DNA of 64,000 nucleotides from Streptomyces lateritius (GCF_014649715.1 NZ_BMTO01000011.1:489-64488), one strand, 5' to 3'. Positions 34,268-43,170 are shown, counted from the stretch's first letter. Numbers and translations: made by a program. Notes: a model not told the origin generated them from the sequence alone.

Positions 34268-36211
34268 ATGACCTCACCTGGCATACGTCTTCGAAGGGCC
34301 ATGGTCCGTCTCACGACCAGCTGTCTGCTGACCGCCGGTCTGGTGGGAGCGGGACCGGCGGCCGCCGACACCGCCGGCTCCGGTGGCTCCGGTGGCTTTG
34401 GCGAAGTCGCCGACGTCGTCGAAGCGGCGACCGTCGTTCCCGTCCAGACCACGGGCCCCGCCGACAAGCGCTTCAACCTGGTCGTGATGGGTGACGGCTA
34501 CACGGCGGAGGAGATGCCGGCGTTCCGGGCCGACGTCGAGAAACATCTGAACGTGCTGTGGAGCATCGAGCCGTTCGCGTCGTACCGCTCGTACGTCAAC
34601 GTCTGGGTGGTGGAGGTCCCCTCGCCGGAGTCGGGGGTCGACTGCGACCCCGGGCTCGACGCGCCCCGGCGTGACACCCCGCTGGACATGGGCTTCTGGG
34701 GCGGCTGCAACCCGAGCAGCGTGCAGCGACTCCTGACGGTGGACAGCGCGAAGGCGGCCGCGCTGGCCGACCTCGTCCCGGGCACGAGCGGCGCCAACCG
34801 GCAGGTCGCGGCCCTGGCCCACAGCGACACCTACGGCGGCGCCGGCGGCGGTTACGCCACCGCGTCCGGCGGCAACGCGCTCTCCTCGCTGATCACCCCG
34901 CACGAGATCGGCCACTCGCTGGGCAAGCTCCAGGACGAGTACGACTACTACGCGCGCGGGGTCGCCGGCGGCACGTACTCCGGCCCCGAGCCGGCCTCGG
35001 CGCACCACACCCTGCTGTCCGAGGAGCAGATGCGGGAGCAGCGCGCCAAGTGGTGGCGCTGGCTGGGCGAGAAGAGCGAGGCGGGCGGTGTCATCGGCCG
35101 GCACGAGGGAGGGCTGTACAGCACCCGGGGTGTCTGGCGGCCGAGCAAGCACTCGATCATGAAGACGCTCGGCTACGGATTCGACCAGGTCGAGCGCGAG
35201 GTGATGGTCCAGGCGATCTCGGCGAAGGTGAACCTCGTCCAGGCGCACACACCCAACGGGGCGCCGATCGGAGCCGACCGGGCGGTGTGGGTGGACACCC
35301 TGCACCCGCTGGGCGGTGAGCTGGACGTGGTGTGGCGGCTGGACGGGCGGACGATCGGCACCGGCGGCGCACGGACGATCGACCTGCGCGCCCTGGCCCT
35401 CTCCGCCGGGAACCACACCCTGACGGCGACGGTCAGCGACCCGACCCCGTTCGTCCGTGACCCCGCGGTCCGCGGTTCGGCGGCCCTGACCCGTACGGTG
35501 AGCTGGACGGTGAACCGGGCGCTGACCACCCCCGAGGACGGTGCCGAGGACGACGCCGAGGCGGCCTTCACCGGCCACACGCCGACGACGTCACCCGTCG
35601 CCGCGCGCTCGGTGGTCCACGCCGACACGACCCACCCCACACGTGGCACGCTCGCCGTCCGGTGGCGGCTGGACGGCCGGACGGTCGGCAATCCGGGCAA
35701 CGACCGTGACCTCGACCTGCGTTCACTCCGCCTCAGCCCAGGAACACACGTTCTGACGGCCCGGATCGCGGGCACCGACGCCGAGTTGAGGTGGACGGTG
35801 GACGCCCGGCCGGCGACGGGATCGTACGAGCTGTCCGAGCCGCTGCGCACGGTGCACCGGTCCGGCCGCCCCACCGAGTACGTGTACGACGGGGAGTTCA
35901 CGATGAGGCTGGCGGCGCGCGACGACCGACCCGGCGCCGTCGTCAGTCAGTTCCGGGTGGACGGCGACGGCTGGTACACGTACTACGGCTGGCCGACCGA
36001 CGCGGACGCGCCGTTCCGCTTCTCGCCGGGCGGCACGGTCATCGACGATCTCGTCTACGGCAAGCTGGGTACGAGCCGGGCGGTCCCGTGGGACGACGCG
36101 ACCCCGGACTACGGCACGCACACGGTCGAGTACCGCTCGATCGACGCGGCGGGCAACGTGAGCGCGGCGAAGTCGTTCCTGGTCACGCTGGTCGCCCCGC
36201 AGGACGACTGA
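34268..36211 (+). CDS. Secreted M64-family metallopeptidase
   Basis: A 647-residue exported peptidase. Signal peptide ends near PAAAD (about residue 34). The M64 (IgA peptidase) catalytic domain contains FNLVVMGDGYTAEEM, FASYRSYVNVWVVEVPS and the zinc motif HEIGHSLGKLQDEY (212-225). Behind it, from about residue 330, are two Ig-like repeats with WRLDGRTIG and WRLDGRTVG, then a C-terminal domain with EYRSIDAAGNVSAAKSF, typical of substrate-binding modules. The natural substrate in a soil bacterium is unknown. Confidence 0.93.
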   Translation: MTSPGIRLRRAMVRLTTSCLLTAGLVGAGPAAADTAGSGGSGGFGEVADVVEAATVVPVQTTGPADKRFNLVVMGDGYTAEEMPAFRADVEKHLNVLWSIEPFASYRSYVNVWVVEVPSPESGVDCDPGLDAPRRDTPLDMGFWGGCNPSSVQRLLTVDSAKAAALADLVPGTSGANRQVAALAHSDTYGGAGGGYATASGGNALSSLITPHEIGHSLGKLQDEYDYYARGVAGGTYSGPEPASAHHTLLSEEQMREQRAKWWRWLGEKSEAGGVIGRHEGGLYSTRGVWRPSKHSIMKTLGYGFDQVEREVMVQAISAKVNLVQAHTPNGAPIGADRAVWVDTLHPLGGELDVVWRLDGRTIGTGGARTIDLRALALSAGNHTLTATVSDPTPFVRDPAVRGSAALTRTVSWTVNRALTTPEDGAEDDAEAAFTGHTPTTSPVAARSVVHADTTHPTRGTLAVRWRLDGRTVGNPGNDRDLDLRSLRLSPGTHVLTARIAGTDAELRWTVDARPATGSYELSEPLRTVHRSGRPTEYVYDGEFTMRLAARDDRPGAVVSQFRVDGDGWYTYYGWPTDADAPFRFSPGGTVIDDLVYGKLGTSRAVPWDDATPDYGTHTVEYRSIDAAGNVSAAKSFLVTLVAPQDD

Positions 36212-36214
36212 GGC

Positions 36215-36254
36215 ACGCGGGCCCGCGGCCCTCCGAGGCTGCGGGCCCGCGCGT
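36215..36254. terminator. Hairpin between convergent genes
   Basis: GCGGGCCCGC occurs on both sides of a short loop and each copy is itself palindromic. It sits between the M64 stop (36211) and the stop of the convergent methyltransferase (36267). No T-run, as is usual in Streptomyces. Confidence 0.55.
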
Positions 36255-36266
36255 ACCGGTAGGACT

Positions 36267-37073
36267 TCAGAGCTTGCGTCCGACGGCGGCCCATCCCGGG
36301 ATCGGGTCGTCGCCCTGCACCGGGACGACCTCGCCCAGCTCCGGGTGCCACTCGGCCGTGAGCGAGACGCCGGGCTCGACGAGCTCCAGACCGTCGAAGA
36401 ACGCGGCCAGTTCGTCCCGCGACCTCGGCCGCAGGGTCAGCCCGCGGGCCTTGTACATGCCGGCTGCCTTCGCCGCGCCCTCCGGGTCGAAGTCCCCGGT
36501 CACGTGCGACAGGACGAGGTAGCTGCCCGGTGCGAGCTTGTCGACGAGCTTGCCGACCAGGTCGTACGCCCCGTCCTCGTCGCCGACGAAGTGCAGCAGG
36601 GCGAGCATCGACAGGGCGATGGGCCGGCCGAAATCAAGCACCTTCCCCGCTCTTTCGAGGATCAGCTCGGGGTCGCGGGCGTCCGCCTGGATGTACTCGG
36701 TGGCCCCTTCGGGCGTCGAGCGCAGCAGGGCGGCCGCGTGCGCGAGCACGATCGGGTCGTTGTCGCAGTAGACGATCCTGGACTCGGGCGCGGCCTGCTG
36801 GGCGATCTGGTGCAGGTTGGGCTCGGTCGGGATGCCGGTTCCGATGTCGAGGTACTGCCGTACGCCGTTGGCGCTGAGCCAGCGGGTGGCGCGGTGCATG
36901 AAGGCCCGGTTGACCCGCGCCATGTCCCGGCCGCGGGCGTCGACGGTGAGCAGCTGCCGGGCCATCTCCTCGTCGACCGGGTAGTTGTCCTTGCCGCCCA
37001 GGAACCAGTCGTACATCCGCGCGGGATGCGGCTTGCTGGTGTCGATCCGTATGGCTGCGGGGTCCTGGGTCAT
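36267..37073 (-). CDS. DUF574-type SAM-dependent methyltransferase
   Basis: A 268-residue protein of the family that is highly amplified in Streptomyces. Signatures: PHPARMYDWFLGGKDNYPVDEE, YLDIGTGIPTEPNLHQIAQ (SAM-binding motif I), IVYCDNDPIVLAHAAALL and YIQADARDPELIL. The ATG has AGGAG 8 nt upstream. Substrates are not known for the family. It is separated from the DUF397 gene by 79 bp. Confidence 0.92.
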   Translation of the reverse strand: MTQDPAAIRIDTSKPHPARMYDWFLGGKDNYPVDEEMARQLLTVDARGRDMARVNRAFMHRATRWLSANGVRQYLDIGTGIPTEPNLHQIAQQAAPESRIVYCDNDPIVLAHAAALLRSTPEGATEYIQADARDPELILERAGKVLDFGRPIALSMLALLHFVGDEDGAYDLVGKLVDKLAPGSYLVLSHVTGDFDPEGAAKAAGMYKARGLTLRPRSRDELAAFFDGLELVEPGVSLTAEWHPELGEVVPVQGDDPIPGWAAVGRKL

Positions 37074-37152
37074 CGGAGAGCTCCTGGTCGGCGGAGTGAA
37101 CGGCGTTTGCTGGATCAAGAGTTACGCGACGGTAGGGGTGTGACGGAAGGGG

Positions 37153-37389
37153 TCAGGTGAGCAGAAAGTCGGCCTGACCGGATTTCGCACCCTGGATGAA
37201 CGCGGCGATCTCGCCGTGGGTGTAGATGAGCGCCGGTCCTTCGGGGTCTGCGGACTGTCGCACGGCGACTCTGCCGTCGGCCAGCTTCATGGCCTCCACA
37301 CAGTTGCCCCCGTTCCCGCCGCTCCACGGCTTGTGCCATCCCTCGACACCGAGTTCCGCGGCGGGCATGCCGTTGTATATGCGATCCAT
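37153..37389 (-). CDS. DUF397 protein
   Basis: A 78-residue DUF397 member: WHKPWSGGNGGNCVEAMKLADG, VAVRQSADPEGPALIYTHGEIAAFIQGAKSGQADFL. DUF397 proteins pair with DUF5753/XRE regulators in Streptomyces (as in the whiJ and abaA-like loci) and act as a small partner of the regulator. The ATG directly abuts the stop of the XRE gene, so the pair is co-translated. Confidence 0.93.
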   Translation of the reverse strand: MDRIYNGMPAAELGVEGWHKPWSGGNGGNCVEAMKLADGRVAVRQSADPEGPALIYTHGEIAAFIQGAKSGQADFLLT

Positions 37390-38253
37390 TCACAGCTCCT
37401 CGCGGAGATCCTTGAGGATCTCCTTCGTACGTTGTGCAGTCGCGGCCTGGGCCGCCATGCGGTCCATGACCTCGAGGTGAGAGGCCACCTCGGGGCGCGC
37501 GTCGAGATAGACGGCGCCGGTGAGGTATTCGCTGTAGACCATGTCCGGGAGTTCGGGCATGGCGAAGCGAAAGAGGACGAACGGTCCGTAGGTGCCGGGA
37601 TGATGGCCGGACGCGAACTCCGCGATCTGCAGGGTGACGTTCGGCAGCTCGGACGCTTCGAGCAGCCGGTCGAGCTGGTCGCGCATCACTTCGGGCCCGT
37701 CGCCGACCGGTCGGCGGAGGACGGTCTCGTCCATGATCACCCAGAACTTCGGCGCGTCTTCCCTGGTCAACAGGGACTGTCGCTCCATCCGCAGGGCTAC
37801 ATGACGTTCTGTGTCCTGGGCGTTGCTTCCGCCGACGGCCCCGCTGCGCAGGATGGCGCGGGCGTACTCCTCGGTCTGCAGCAGACCGGGGACGAACTGT
37901 GGTTCGTAGGCGCGGATGAGGCTCGCGGCCCCTTCCAGGCTGACGTACATGGAGAACCAGCCGGGCAGCACGTCGTGGAACCGCTGCCACCAGCCGGGGA
38001 GGTTGGCCTCCTCGGCGAGGGCGATGAACCCCTCGGCCTCGGAGTCGGTGATTCCGTACGCCTTCAGCAGGAGTTGTACGTACGGGATCTTCAGCGCGAC
38101 TTCGGCGGTCTCCATGCGTCGGATGGTGGCCGGCGCGACGCGGAGGACCTTGGCGGCCTCCTCCCGCTTCAGGCCGGCCCGCTCGCGCAGGTCCTGCAGT
38201 CGCTTGCCGAGGACGACCTGTCCCACCGTGGGGGCGGACCGCGGCTCGCTCAC
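37390..38253 (-). CDS. XRE-family regulator with DUF5753 (WhiJ-like)
   Basis: A 287-residue regulator. N-terminal helix-turn-helix: LGKRLQDLRERAGLKREEAA, then RVAPATIRRMETAEVALKIPYV. The rest is the DUF5753 domain with YEPQFVPGLLQTEEYARAIL and ERHVALRMERQSLL, family hallmarks. GTG start with GGAGG 9 nt upstream. It forms a two-gene unit with the DUF397 gene and is divergent from an anti-sigma-like ATPase gene. Members of this paralogous group control development or antibiotic production; its own operator is probably the double palindrome in the gap. Confidence 0.93.
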   Translation of the reverse strand: MSEPRSAPTVGQVVLGKRLQDLRERAGLKREEAAKVLRVAPATIRRMETAEVALKIPYVQLLLKAYGITDSEAEGFIALAEEANLPGWWQRFHDVLPGWFSMYVSLEGAASLIRAYEPQFVPGLLQTEEYARAILRSGAVGGSNAQDTERHVALRMERQSLLTREDAPKFWVIMDETVLRRPVGDGPEVMRDQLDRLLEASELPNVTLQIAEFASGHHPGTYGPFVLFRFAMPELPDMVYSEYLTGAVYLDARPEVASHLEVMDRMAAQAATAQRTKEILKDLREEL

Positions 38254-38317
38254 TCTCAGACCTCCCCGACGCGCTGTTTGGACCGAGTGTGCCACGAAGA
38301 GGTGCCAGAGAGAACAC

Positions 38318-38354
38318 GGCACTCTGCAATTTTCAGAGTGCCACTTGCCAAGTG
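38318..38354. promoter_or_regulatory. Two adjacent palindromes in the XRE / ATPase divergent promoter
   Basis: Arms GGCACTCTG (38318-38326) and CAGAGTGCC (38334-38342) are perfect inverses across an A/T-rich 7-nt centre. Directly adjoining is the perfect 13-bp palindrome CACTTGCCAAGTG (38342-38354). Both are 65-101 bp from the XRE start and 108-145 bp from the ATPase start, well placed to control both. Confidence 0.65.
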
Positions 38355-38462
38355 TCCCCGTCGGGAGCAGAGTATTCCGGTGAACCAGTACGCGCTGCTG
38401 CCGCGCGCCGCCACGGTGGGCGACGTACGGAGCTGCTTACCCACTGTTGTGAGGAACCGGTC

Positions 38463-38948
38463 GTGGCTTCTGGTAACGCGCTCCCCTCAGGTCTCATGAG
38501 CCCCCGCGTCATGACCCAGCGCCCACGCACCGATGTCTTCCGCCCCGAGATCCGGCGGTTCGCCTTCGAACTCCCCGCCCGCACGGAATCGGTCTCGCGC
38601 GCCCGCAGACTGGCCGAGGAGCGACTCGTCCTCTGGGGCTGCGATCCGGAGATACGCGACACGGTGACGCTGATCGTCTCCGAGCTGGTCACCAACGCGG
38701 TCGTCCACACCGCGAGCGGCCATGTCGTCTGCGAACTGCGAGAGGGCGAGGAGCAGTTGCGCATAGCGGTACGGGACGAGGGCGGCGTGGGCGATCCGCT
38801 GATACGGGACTGCGGCGAGGAGGAGCGCGGCCGCGGGCTGGTCCTGGTCGACGGCCTGTGCAGCGCCTGGGGCGCGGAACGCACGGGCCACGGAACGGCG
38901 AGAGTCGTGTGGGCGGAGCTGGCCCACGGCATGGGGGACTCGTGCTGA
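38463..38948 (+). CDS. Anti-sigma-type ATP-binding protein (HATPase_c)
   Basis: A 161-residue stand-alone GHKL ATPase of the RsbW/SpoIIAB-like class common in Streptomyces. N-box: LIVSELVTNAVVHTASG; G1-type RIAVRDEGGVGDPL; GRGLVLVDGLCSAWG as the lid and G2. No kinase dimerisation domain. GTG start with GAGGAAC upstream. Divergent from the XRE/DUF397 pair, an arrangement also seen in abaA- and whiJ-like loci. It may bind a sigma or anti-anti-sigma factor; the partner is unknown. Confidence 0.9.
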   Translation: MASGNALPSGLMSPRVMTQRPRTDVFRPEIRRFAFELPARTESVSRARRLAEERLVLWGCDPEIRDTVTLIVSELVTNAVVHTASGHVVCELREGEEQLRIAVRDEGGVGDPLIRDCGEEERGRGLVLVDGLCSAWGAERTGHGTARVVWAELAHGMGDSC

Positions 38949-39400
38949 GGTCGATGGCGACGCTGCTGACCCCCCGGGGGCGCAGGTCCACGACCACCGG
39001 CCCGACCCGCCTGATCGTCCCCCCGGCCTTCTCCACCAGCCTGGGCTGCGACGCGGTGGGGGTGCCCGCCCGCTACGGCTTCCGGATCCTCTCCCGGCTG
39101 CCCGCCAAGGGCTGCGTCTACGCCGACACCGACTGGTGGTGGTGGCTGGTCCCGGGCGGCTCCGACCTGGACCTGCTCTGGCCGATGCCGGCCTGTTACG
39201 CCCCCGGCGCGGAAATCCCCGACCGCCGCCCGCGCCTGATCCACCACCCGGACGGCACGTCCCCGTACACCCCGCCGATCCCCCTCTATCTGCTCACCTG
39301 CCAGCTGACCGGCATCGCCCCTTCCTGGACGGCGGTGCGGACGCGGGGCGACGGCGTACTGTCTGAGCATGTTCACCCCACAGGGCCCGACCGCCCGTGA
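38942..39400 (+). CDS. Hypothetical protein
   Basis: A 152-residue protein starting within the last codons of the ATPase gene (GTG at 38942, or ATG at 38954 which has GAGG upstream). Sequence features: TRLIVPPAFSTSLGCDAVGV, DTDWWWWLVPGGSDLDLLWP and PYTPPIPLYLLTCQLTGIAPSW. The Trp/Pro-rich middle and lack of membrane spans suggest a binding protein. No family recognised. It overlaps the next gene by 32 bp. Confidence 0.72.
   Translation: MLRSMATLLTPRGRRSTTTGPTRLIVPPAFSTSLGCDAVGVPARYGFRILSRLPAKGCVYADTDWWWWLVPGGSDLDLLWPMPACYAPGAEIPDRRPRLIHHPDGTSPYTPPIPLYLLTCQLTGIAPSWTAVRTRGDGVLSEHVHPTGPDRP
39357..39362 (+). promoter_or_regulatory. -10 box of leaderless methyltransferase gene
   Basis: TACTGT, 6 nt before the ATG at 39369, inside the preceding gene; no ribosome site. 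Confidence 0.45.
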
Positions 39401-40076
39401 GCTGACCTTCCAGGCGCTCTCCTCGGTGGAACGCGGCTACGACCTGCTGGCGAAGAAATTCGACGAGACCCCGTTCCGCACCCCCGACCACCTCCTCTCC
39501 GCAGTGACGGACACCCTGCGGCCGCTCGGCCCCTTCGCCACGGGCCTCGACGTGTGCTGCGGCACGGGCGCGGGCCTCTCCGTACTCCGGACCCTGTGCA
39601 CGGGCCGCGTCGCGGGCGTCGACTTCAGCGGGGGCATGCTGGCCGAGGCTCGCCGGGCCCACCCCACGGCCGCGTTCGTCCGCGCGGACGCCCTGGCCCT
39701 CCCCTTCGCGCCCGTCTTCGACCTGGCGGTGAGCTTCGGCGCCTTCGGCCACTTCCTCCCGCGCGAACAGGCACCGCTCTTCGCCCAGGTCCACGCCTCC
39801 CTGCGCCCGGGCGGCCTCTTCGCCTTCCCCCTCCCGGCTCCCCCGCGCCTCGGCTCGCCGCCCTACTGGACCCTGCTCGGCTTCGACACCCTGATGCGTA
39901 TCCGTAACGCGCTGTGGCGACCTCGCTTCGTCATGTACTACCGGACGTTCCGGCTCGCGGACGTACGGGCGAGGCTGGAGGAGGCGGGATTCGAGGTGTC
40001 GCTCATGGCGGTCGAGAGCCTGGGCCGGCGCGAGGACGGGAGCCCGAAGTGCCGACTGGTGGTGGCGCGGAAGTGA
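39369..40076 (+). CDS. Class I SAM-dependent methyltransferase
   Basis: A 235-residue methyltransferase. Motif I is TGLDVCCGTGAGLSVL, then VAGVDFSGGMLAEAR (motif II), VRADALALPFAPVFDLAVSFGAFGHF and ASLRPGGLFAFP (motif III). It most resembles UbiE/Methyltransf_11 types acting on small molecules. Starts inside the preceding gene, and the -10 box TACTGT 6 nt upstream suggests it is also transcribed leaderless on its own. Ends before the tRNA-Leu gene, with which it is convergent. Confidence 0.9.
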   Translation: MFTPQGPTARELTFQALSSVERGYDLLAKKFDETPFRTPDHLLSAVTDTLRPLGPFATGLDVCCGTGAGLSVLRTLCTGRVAGVDFSGGMLAEARRAHPTAAFVRADALALPFAPVFDLAVSFGAFGHFLPREQAPLFAQVHASLRPGGLFAFPLPAPPRLGSPPYWTLLGFDTLMRIRNALWRPRFVMYYRTFRLADVRARLEEAGFEVSLMAVESLGRREDGSPKCRLVVARK

Positions 40077-40109
40077 GCCGGGGACGGTAGGGCCACCGGG
40101 GCAACGCGA

Positions 40110-40144
40110 AAATCCCCGCGGTTCACGAGGAACCACGGGGATTT
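40110..40144. terminator. Bidirectional terminator hairpin
   Basis: Arms AAATCCCCGCGGTTC (40110-40124) and GAACCACGGGGATTT (40130-40144) pair at 14 of 15 positions across a 5-nt loop. Read on the minus strand the stem ends in TTTT, so it should terminate the tRNA-Leu transcript, and it also lies 34 bp beyond the methyltransferase stop. Confidence 0.8.
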
Positions 40145-40148
40145 CGAC

Positions 40149-40236
40149 TGGTGTCCGAGGGGGGACTTGAACCCCCACGCCCGATAAAGGGCACTAGCAC
40201 CTCAAGCTAGCGCGTCTGCCATTCCGCCACCCGGAC
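40149..40236 (-). tRNA. tRNA-Leu (anticodon GAG)
   Basis: Class II tRNA, 88 nt with encoded CCA. Acceptor arm GTCCGGG pairs with CTCGGAC (one G-T). The anticodon arm CTAGC-TTGAGGT-GCTAG gives anticodon GAG, reading CUC/CUU. A long variable arm follows, and the T arm contains GTTCAAGTCC. All parts are intact. Confidence 0.95.
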
Positions 40237-40443
40237 AAGGTGTCTGCCGCTCTGGGGTGTTCCCCGCGGCGACATGGATAACTCTACCAGGGGTTCGAGG
40301 CGCCTTTCACCCACGTTTCCCGTGGTCAGTGGGGTGCGGTGGGCGTGAGGGCCTACGTCGGGGCGGGGCCGCCGGGCCTGTCCGTGCGGAGTGTCACCGA
40401 CGCTTCACGGGGCGTCGTCGTGCTCGCGGAGTGAGGGAGGCCC

Positions 40444-40449
40444 TAGCCT
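40444..40449 (+). promoter_or_regulatory. -10 box of leaderless DUF2254 gene
   Basis: TAGCCT, 7 nt before the GTG at 40457; no ribosome site. Confidence 0.5.
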
Positions 40450-40456
40450 CCGCGAG

Positions 40457-41758
40457 GTGGGTTACTTCTCCGAGTACCGTCGGCCCCGGATGCTGTCCCC
40501 GCTGCGGGAGCATCTGCGGGACACCTTCTGGTTCGCGCCGGTCACGTCGATGGTGGCCGTGTTCGCGCTGTGGACCGGTGCGGCGACGTTGGACGAGGCG
40601 ATCGTCGGGGTCCTCCGCGACGACGGGGCGTATGAGGAGATCTCCGAGCTGATCGGGATCGCCGACGACGCCAAGACGATCGTGACGACGATCGCCTCGG
40701 CCATGATGACCTTCATCGGTGTCGTCTTCTCCATCTCGCTGGTCGCCGTGCAGATGGCGAGCGGGCAGTTCAGTCCGCGGGTGGTACGGATCTTCATCCG
40801 CAGCCGCATCACCAAGGCGGCCTTCTCCGTCTTCCTCGCCACCTTTCTGCTGTCGCTGCTCGTCCTGACCTCGTACGAGAGCGAGACCGATCCCCGGGAC
40901 GTCACGAGCGTGCCGCTGGTGCAGTCGTTGCTGACGCTGCTGCTCGTGGGAGTGAGCCTGCTGCTCTTCGTGGCGTACGTGAACACGACGCTGCGGCTGA
41001 TGCGGGTGGGGCACGTGGTGGAACGCATCACGACGGAGGCGCTGGCCGTACTGGCGAAGCAGCCGGAGTACGGCGGCGAGGCCGGCGAGCTCGGGGAGCC
41101 GACGGCTCTGCTGGTGCACCGGGGGCGGGCCGGCGTGCTGCGGGACGTGAACGTGGCGTGGCTGGTGCGGGGCGCGCGTCGGCACGGGGCCGTGCTGCGG
41201 CTGCTGCCGCGGATCGGGGACTTCGTGGTGCCGGGGACCCGCATCCTCGCCGTGCACGGCGGTCAGGTGCCACCCCGGATGGCGGCGGCGGTCTCCGTCG
41301 GGGTCGAACGGACCTTCCACCAGGATCTCGGCTTCGGGCTGCGCCAGCTCGCCGACATCGCCCTGCGCGCCCTCTCCCCCGCCGTCAACGACCCGACGAC
41401 GGCCGTTCAGTGCCTGGACCGGATCGTCCAGATCCTCGCGGTGCTCGCCAACCGCCCGTTGGGGGCCGTCCTGCACCGTGACCGGAAGGGTGAGGTCCGC
41501 CTGGTGCAGGACGTACCGGGGTGGACCGATCTGGTGGATCTCGGGTTCACCGAGATCCGGGGCTGCGCGGCGGACAGCCCGCAGGTGTCCCGGCGGATGC
41601 TGGCCGGGCTCGACGATCTGCTCTCGCTGGCTCCGAAGGACCGGCGGGAGCCGCTGGTCCGGCACCGTACGCTCCTGGTCCAGCGGGTGGAGCGTACGGC
41701 GCCGGAGGCCGCCGACGTCACCTTCGCCCTGGAGGCGGACCGCCAGGGGATCGGCTGA
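40457..41758 (+). CDS. DUF2254 membrane protein
   Basis: A 433-residue inner-membrane protein. Four hydrophobic segments in the first half (VTSMVAVFALWTGAA, IVTTIASAMMTFIGVVFSIS, AAFSVFLATFLLSLLVLT, LLTLLLVGVSLLLFVAYVN) are followed by a large cytoplasmic domain with QDLGFGLRQLADIALRALSP and AVNDPTTAVQCLDRIVQIL, the signature of DUF2254. Start GTG 7 nt after TAGCCT, probably leaderless. Function unknown in the family; a channel-like or stress role is only a guess. Confidence 0.9.
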   Translation: MGYFSEYRRPRMLSPLREHLRDTFWFAPVTSMVAVFALWTGAATLDEAIVGVLRDDGAYEEISELIGIADDAKTIVTTIASAMMTFIGVVFSISLVAVQMASGQFSPRVVRIFIRSRITKAAFSVFLATFLLSLLVLTSYESETDPRDVTSVPLVQSLLTLLLVGVSLLLFVAYVNTTLRLMRVGHVVERITTEALAVLAKQPEYGGEAGELGEPTALLVHRGRAGVLRDVNVAWLVRGARRHGAVLRLLPRIGDFVVPGTRILAVHGGQVPPRMAAAVSVGVERTFHQDLGFGLRQLADIALRALSPAVNDPTTAVQCLDRIVQILAVLANRPLGAVLHRDRKGEVRLVQDVPGWTDLVDLGFTEIRGCAADSPQVSRRMLAGLDDLLSLAPKDRREPLVRHRTLLVQRVERTAPEAADVTFALEADRQGIG

Positions 41759-41768
41759 ACGCCGGATG

Positions 41769-42430
41769 TCACCGAGCGTCCGGTGCCACCGGGCCCCGGG
41801 TGTCGTCGACCGGGCGGCGCAGATGGTTATCGATCGCCTCCGAAGGCGGCGTCGAAGGAGCCGCCGGGGGATCGACGTCGTACCGCTTGAGATGGGAAAG
41901 CGCTTTTGGCGCACCGGTCAGCCGGTCCATGCCGGCGTCCTCCCACTCCACCGAGACGGGCCCCGCGTAGCCGATGGAGCGGAGCATCCGGAAGACGTCC
42001 TCCCAGGGGACGTCCCCGTGCCCCGCCGAGACGAAGTCCCAGCCGCGCCGGGGGTCGCCCCAGGGCAGGTGTGAGCCGAGCCGCCCGTTGCGGCCGTCGA
42101 GGCGCTTGCGGGCCTCCTTGCAGTCCACGTGGTGGATCCGGTCGCGGAAGTCCCAGAGGAAGCCGACCGGGTCCAGGTCCTGCCAGACGAAATGGCTCGG
42201 GTCGAAGTGCAGCCCGAAGGCGGGGCGGCGGTCGACCGCCTCCAGCGCCCGCCGGGTGGTCCAGTCGTCGTAGGCGATCTCGCTCGGATGACCTCGTGCG
42301 AGAACCGCACGCCCTCGGCGTCGAAGACGTCCAGGATCGGGTTCCAGCGCTCGGCGAAGTCCTCGTAGCCGCGCTCGATCATCCGTTCCGGAACCTCCGT
42401 CGGGCTTTCGAGGGGAACGTAGCGGCGGCG
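41769..42430 (-). pseudogene. Sugar phosphate isomerase/epimerase, 5'-truncated and frameshifted
   Basis: Minus-strand translation gives the C-terminal half of a xylose-isomerase-like TIM barrel. ERMIERGYEDFAERWNPILD with VRFSHEV lies in one frame and HPSEIAYDDWTTRRALEAVD, GLHFDPSHFVWQDLDPVGFL, IHHVDCKEARKRLDGRNGRL and VSVEWEDAGMD in the next. A single missing base near 42288 breaks the gene exactly between HEV and HPSEI. The first 170 or so residues are gone, as the sequence changes abruptly near 42420 beside the sortase gene. So the gene is dead. Confidence 0.9.
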
Positions 42431-42462
42431 TCCCGGAGGGGAAGAAGTCGCGCACGAATCTG

Positions 42463-43170
42463 CTAGGACTTCTTCCCGAGTGAGGACAAAGCCGGGGCGG
42501 TGGCCGGCGGACGGACCTCGACCAGGCGTGCGGAGACGACGACGTTGCCGTCGTACCCCTTCTCCTTCGTGAAGCGCCCGCTGCAGGTCAGGAGGCGCAG
42601 CTCGGGCAGAGCACCGTACTTGTAGATCCGCTCGGCCGGGAAACGGTCCTTGGAGACGACCTCGACTCCGTACACGGCGAAGACGGCCGTGGTGCCGTCG
42701 CGGCGGGCGATCTCGACGTGCTGGCCCTTGCGCAGCGCGCCGAGGCCGAAGAAGACGGCGCGCCCGTCGGGTGTGTCGACATGGCCGACGACGACGGAGG
42801 TGCCCTGCTCCCCCGGGGTGACGGCGCCGGTGAACCAGCCGGCGAGGTTCTTCTCGTGCGAGGGCGGGGCGTCGATCCACCCCTCGGCGTCGAGGCCGAC
42901 GTCCATGACGGGCGCGTCGACGCGGAGGGCCGGGACGCGGACGCGTTCGGGACGCGAGGCGGTCAGCGGAGCGGGGACGGCCGCGGCGGTGCCCGTGGCC
43001 GGGGTGCCGGCGTCGCCGGACCGGCCGGGGGCCGCGGCGGCGAGGGGCTGCGGTGGCCCCGCGGCCCGCCATTCCTCCGTACCGCCTCGCACCAGGTGGA
43101 TGCCCACGAGGAGGACGACGGCGAGCACGCCCCAGGCGCCCCGCCCGCCGGAACCGTTCGACCCGTGCAC
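42463..43170 (-). CDS. Class F sortase
   Basis: A 235-residue membrane-anchored transpeptidase. N-terminal anchor (WGVLAVVLLVGIHLVRGG), a Pro/Ala linker, then the sortase beta-barrel: VVVGHVDTPDGRAVFF with His130, ELRLLTCSGRFT with Cys196 and the C-terminal Arg in YDGNVVVSARLV. GTG start. Class F enzymes of actinobacteria attach or trim cell-wall proteins. It is followed upstream (138 bp) by the repeat protein, which is an obvious candidate substrate. Confidence 0.92.
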   Translation of the reverse strand: MHGSNGSGGRGAWGVLAVVLLVGIHLVRGGTEEWRAAGPPQPLAAAAPGRSGDAGTPATGTAAAVPAPLTASRPERVRVPALRVDAPVMDVGLDAEGWIDAPPSHEKNLAGWFTGAVTPGEQGTSVVVGHVDTPDGRAVFFGLGALRKGQHVEIARRDGTTAVFAVYGVEVVSKDRFPAERIYKYGALPELRLLTCSGRFTKEKGYDGNVVVSARLVEVRPPATAPALSSLGKKS

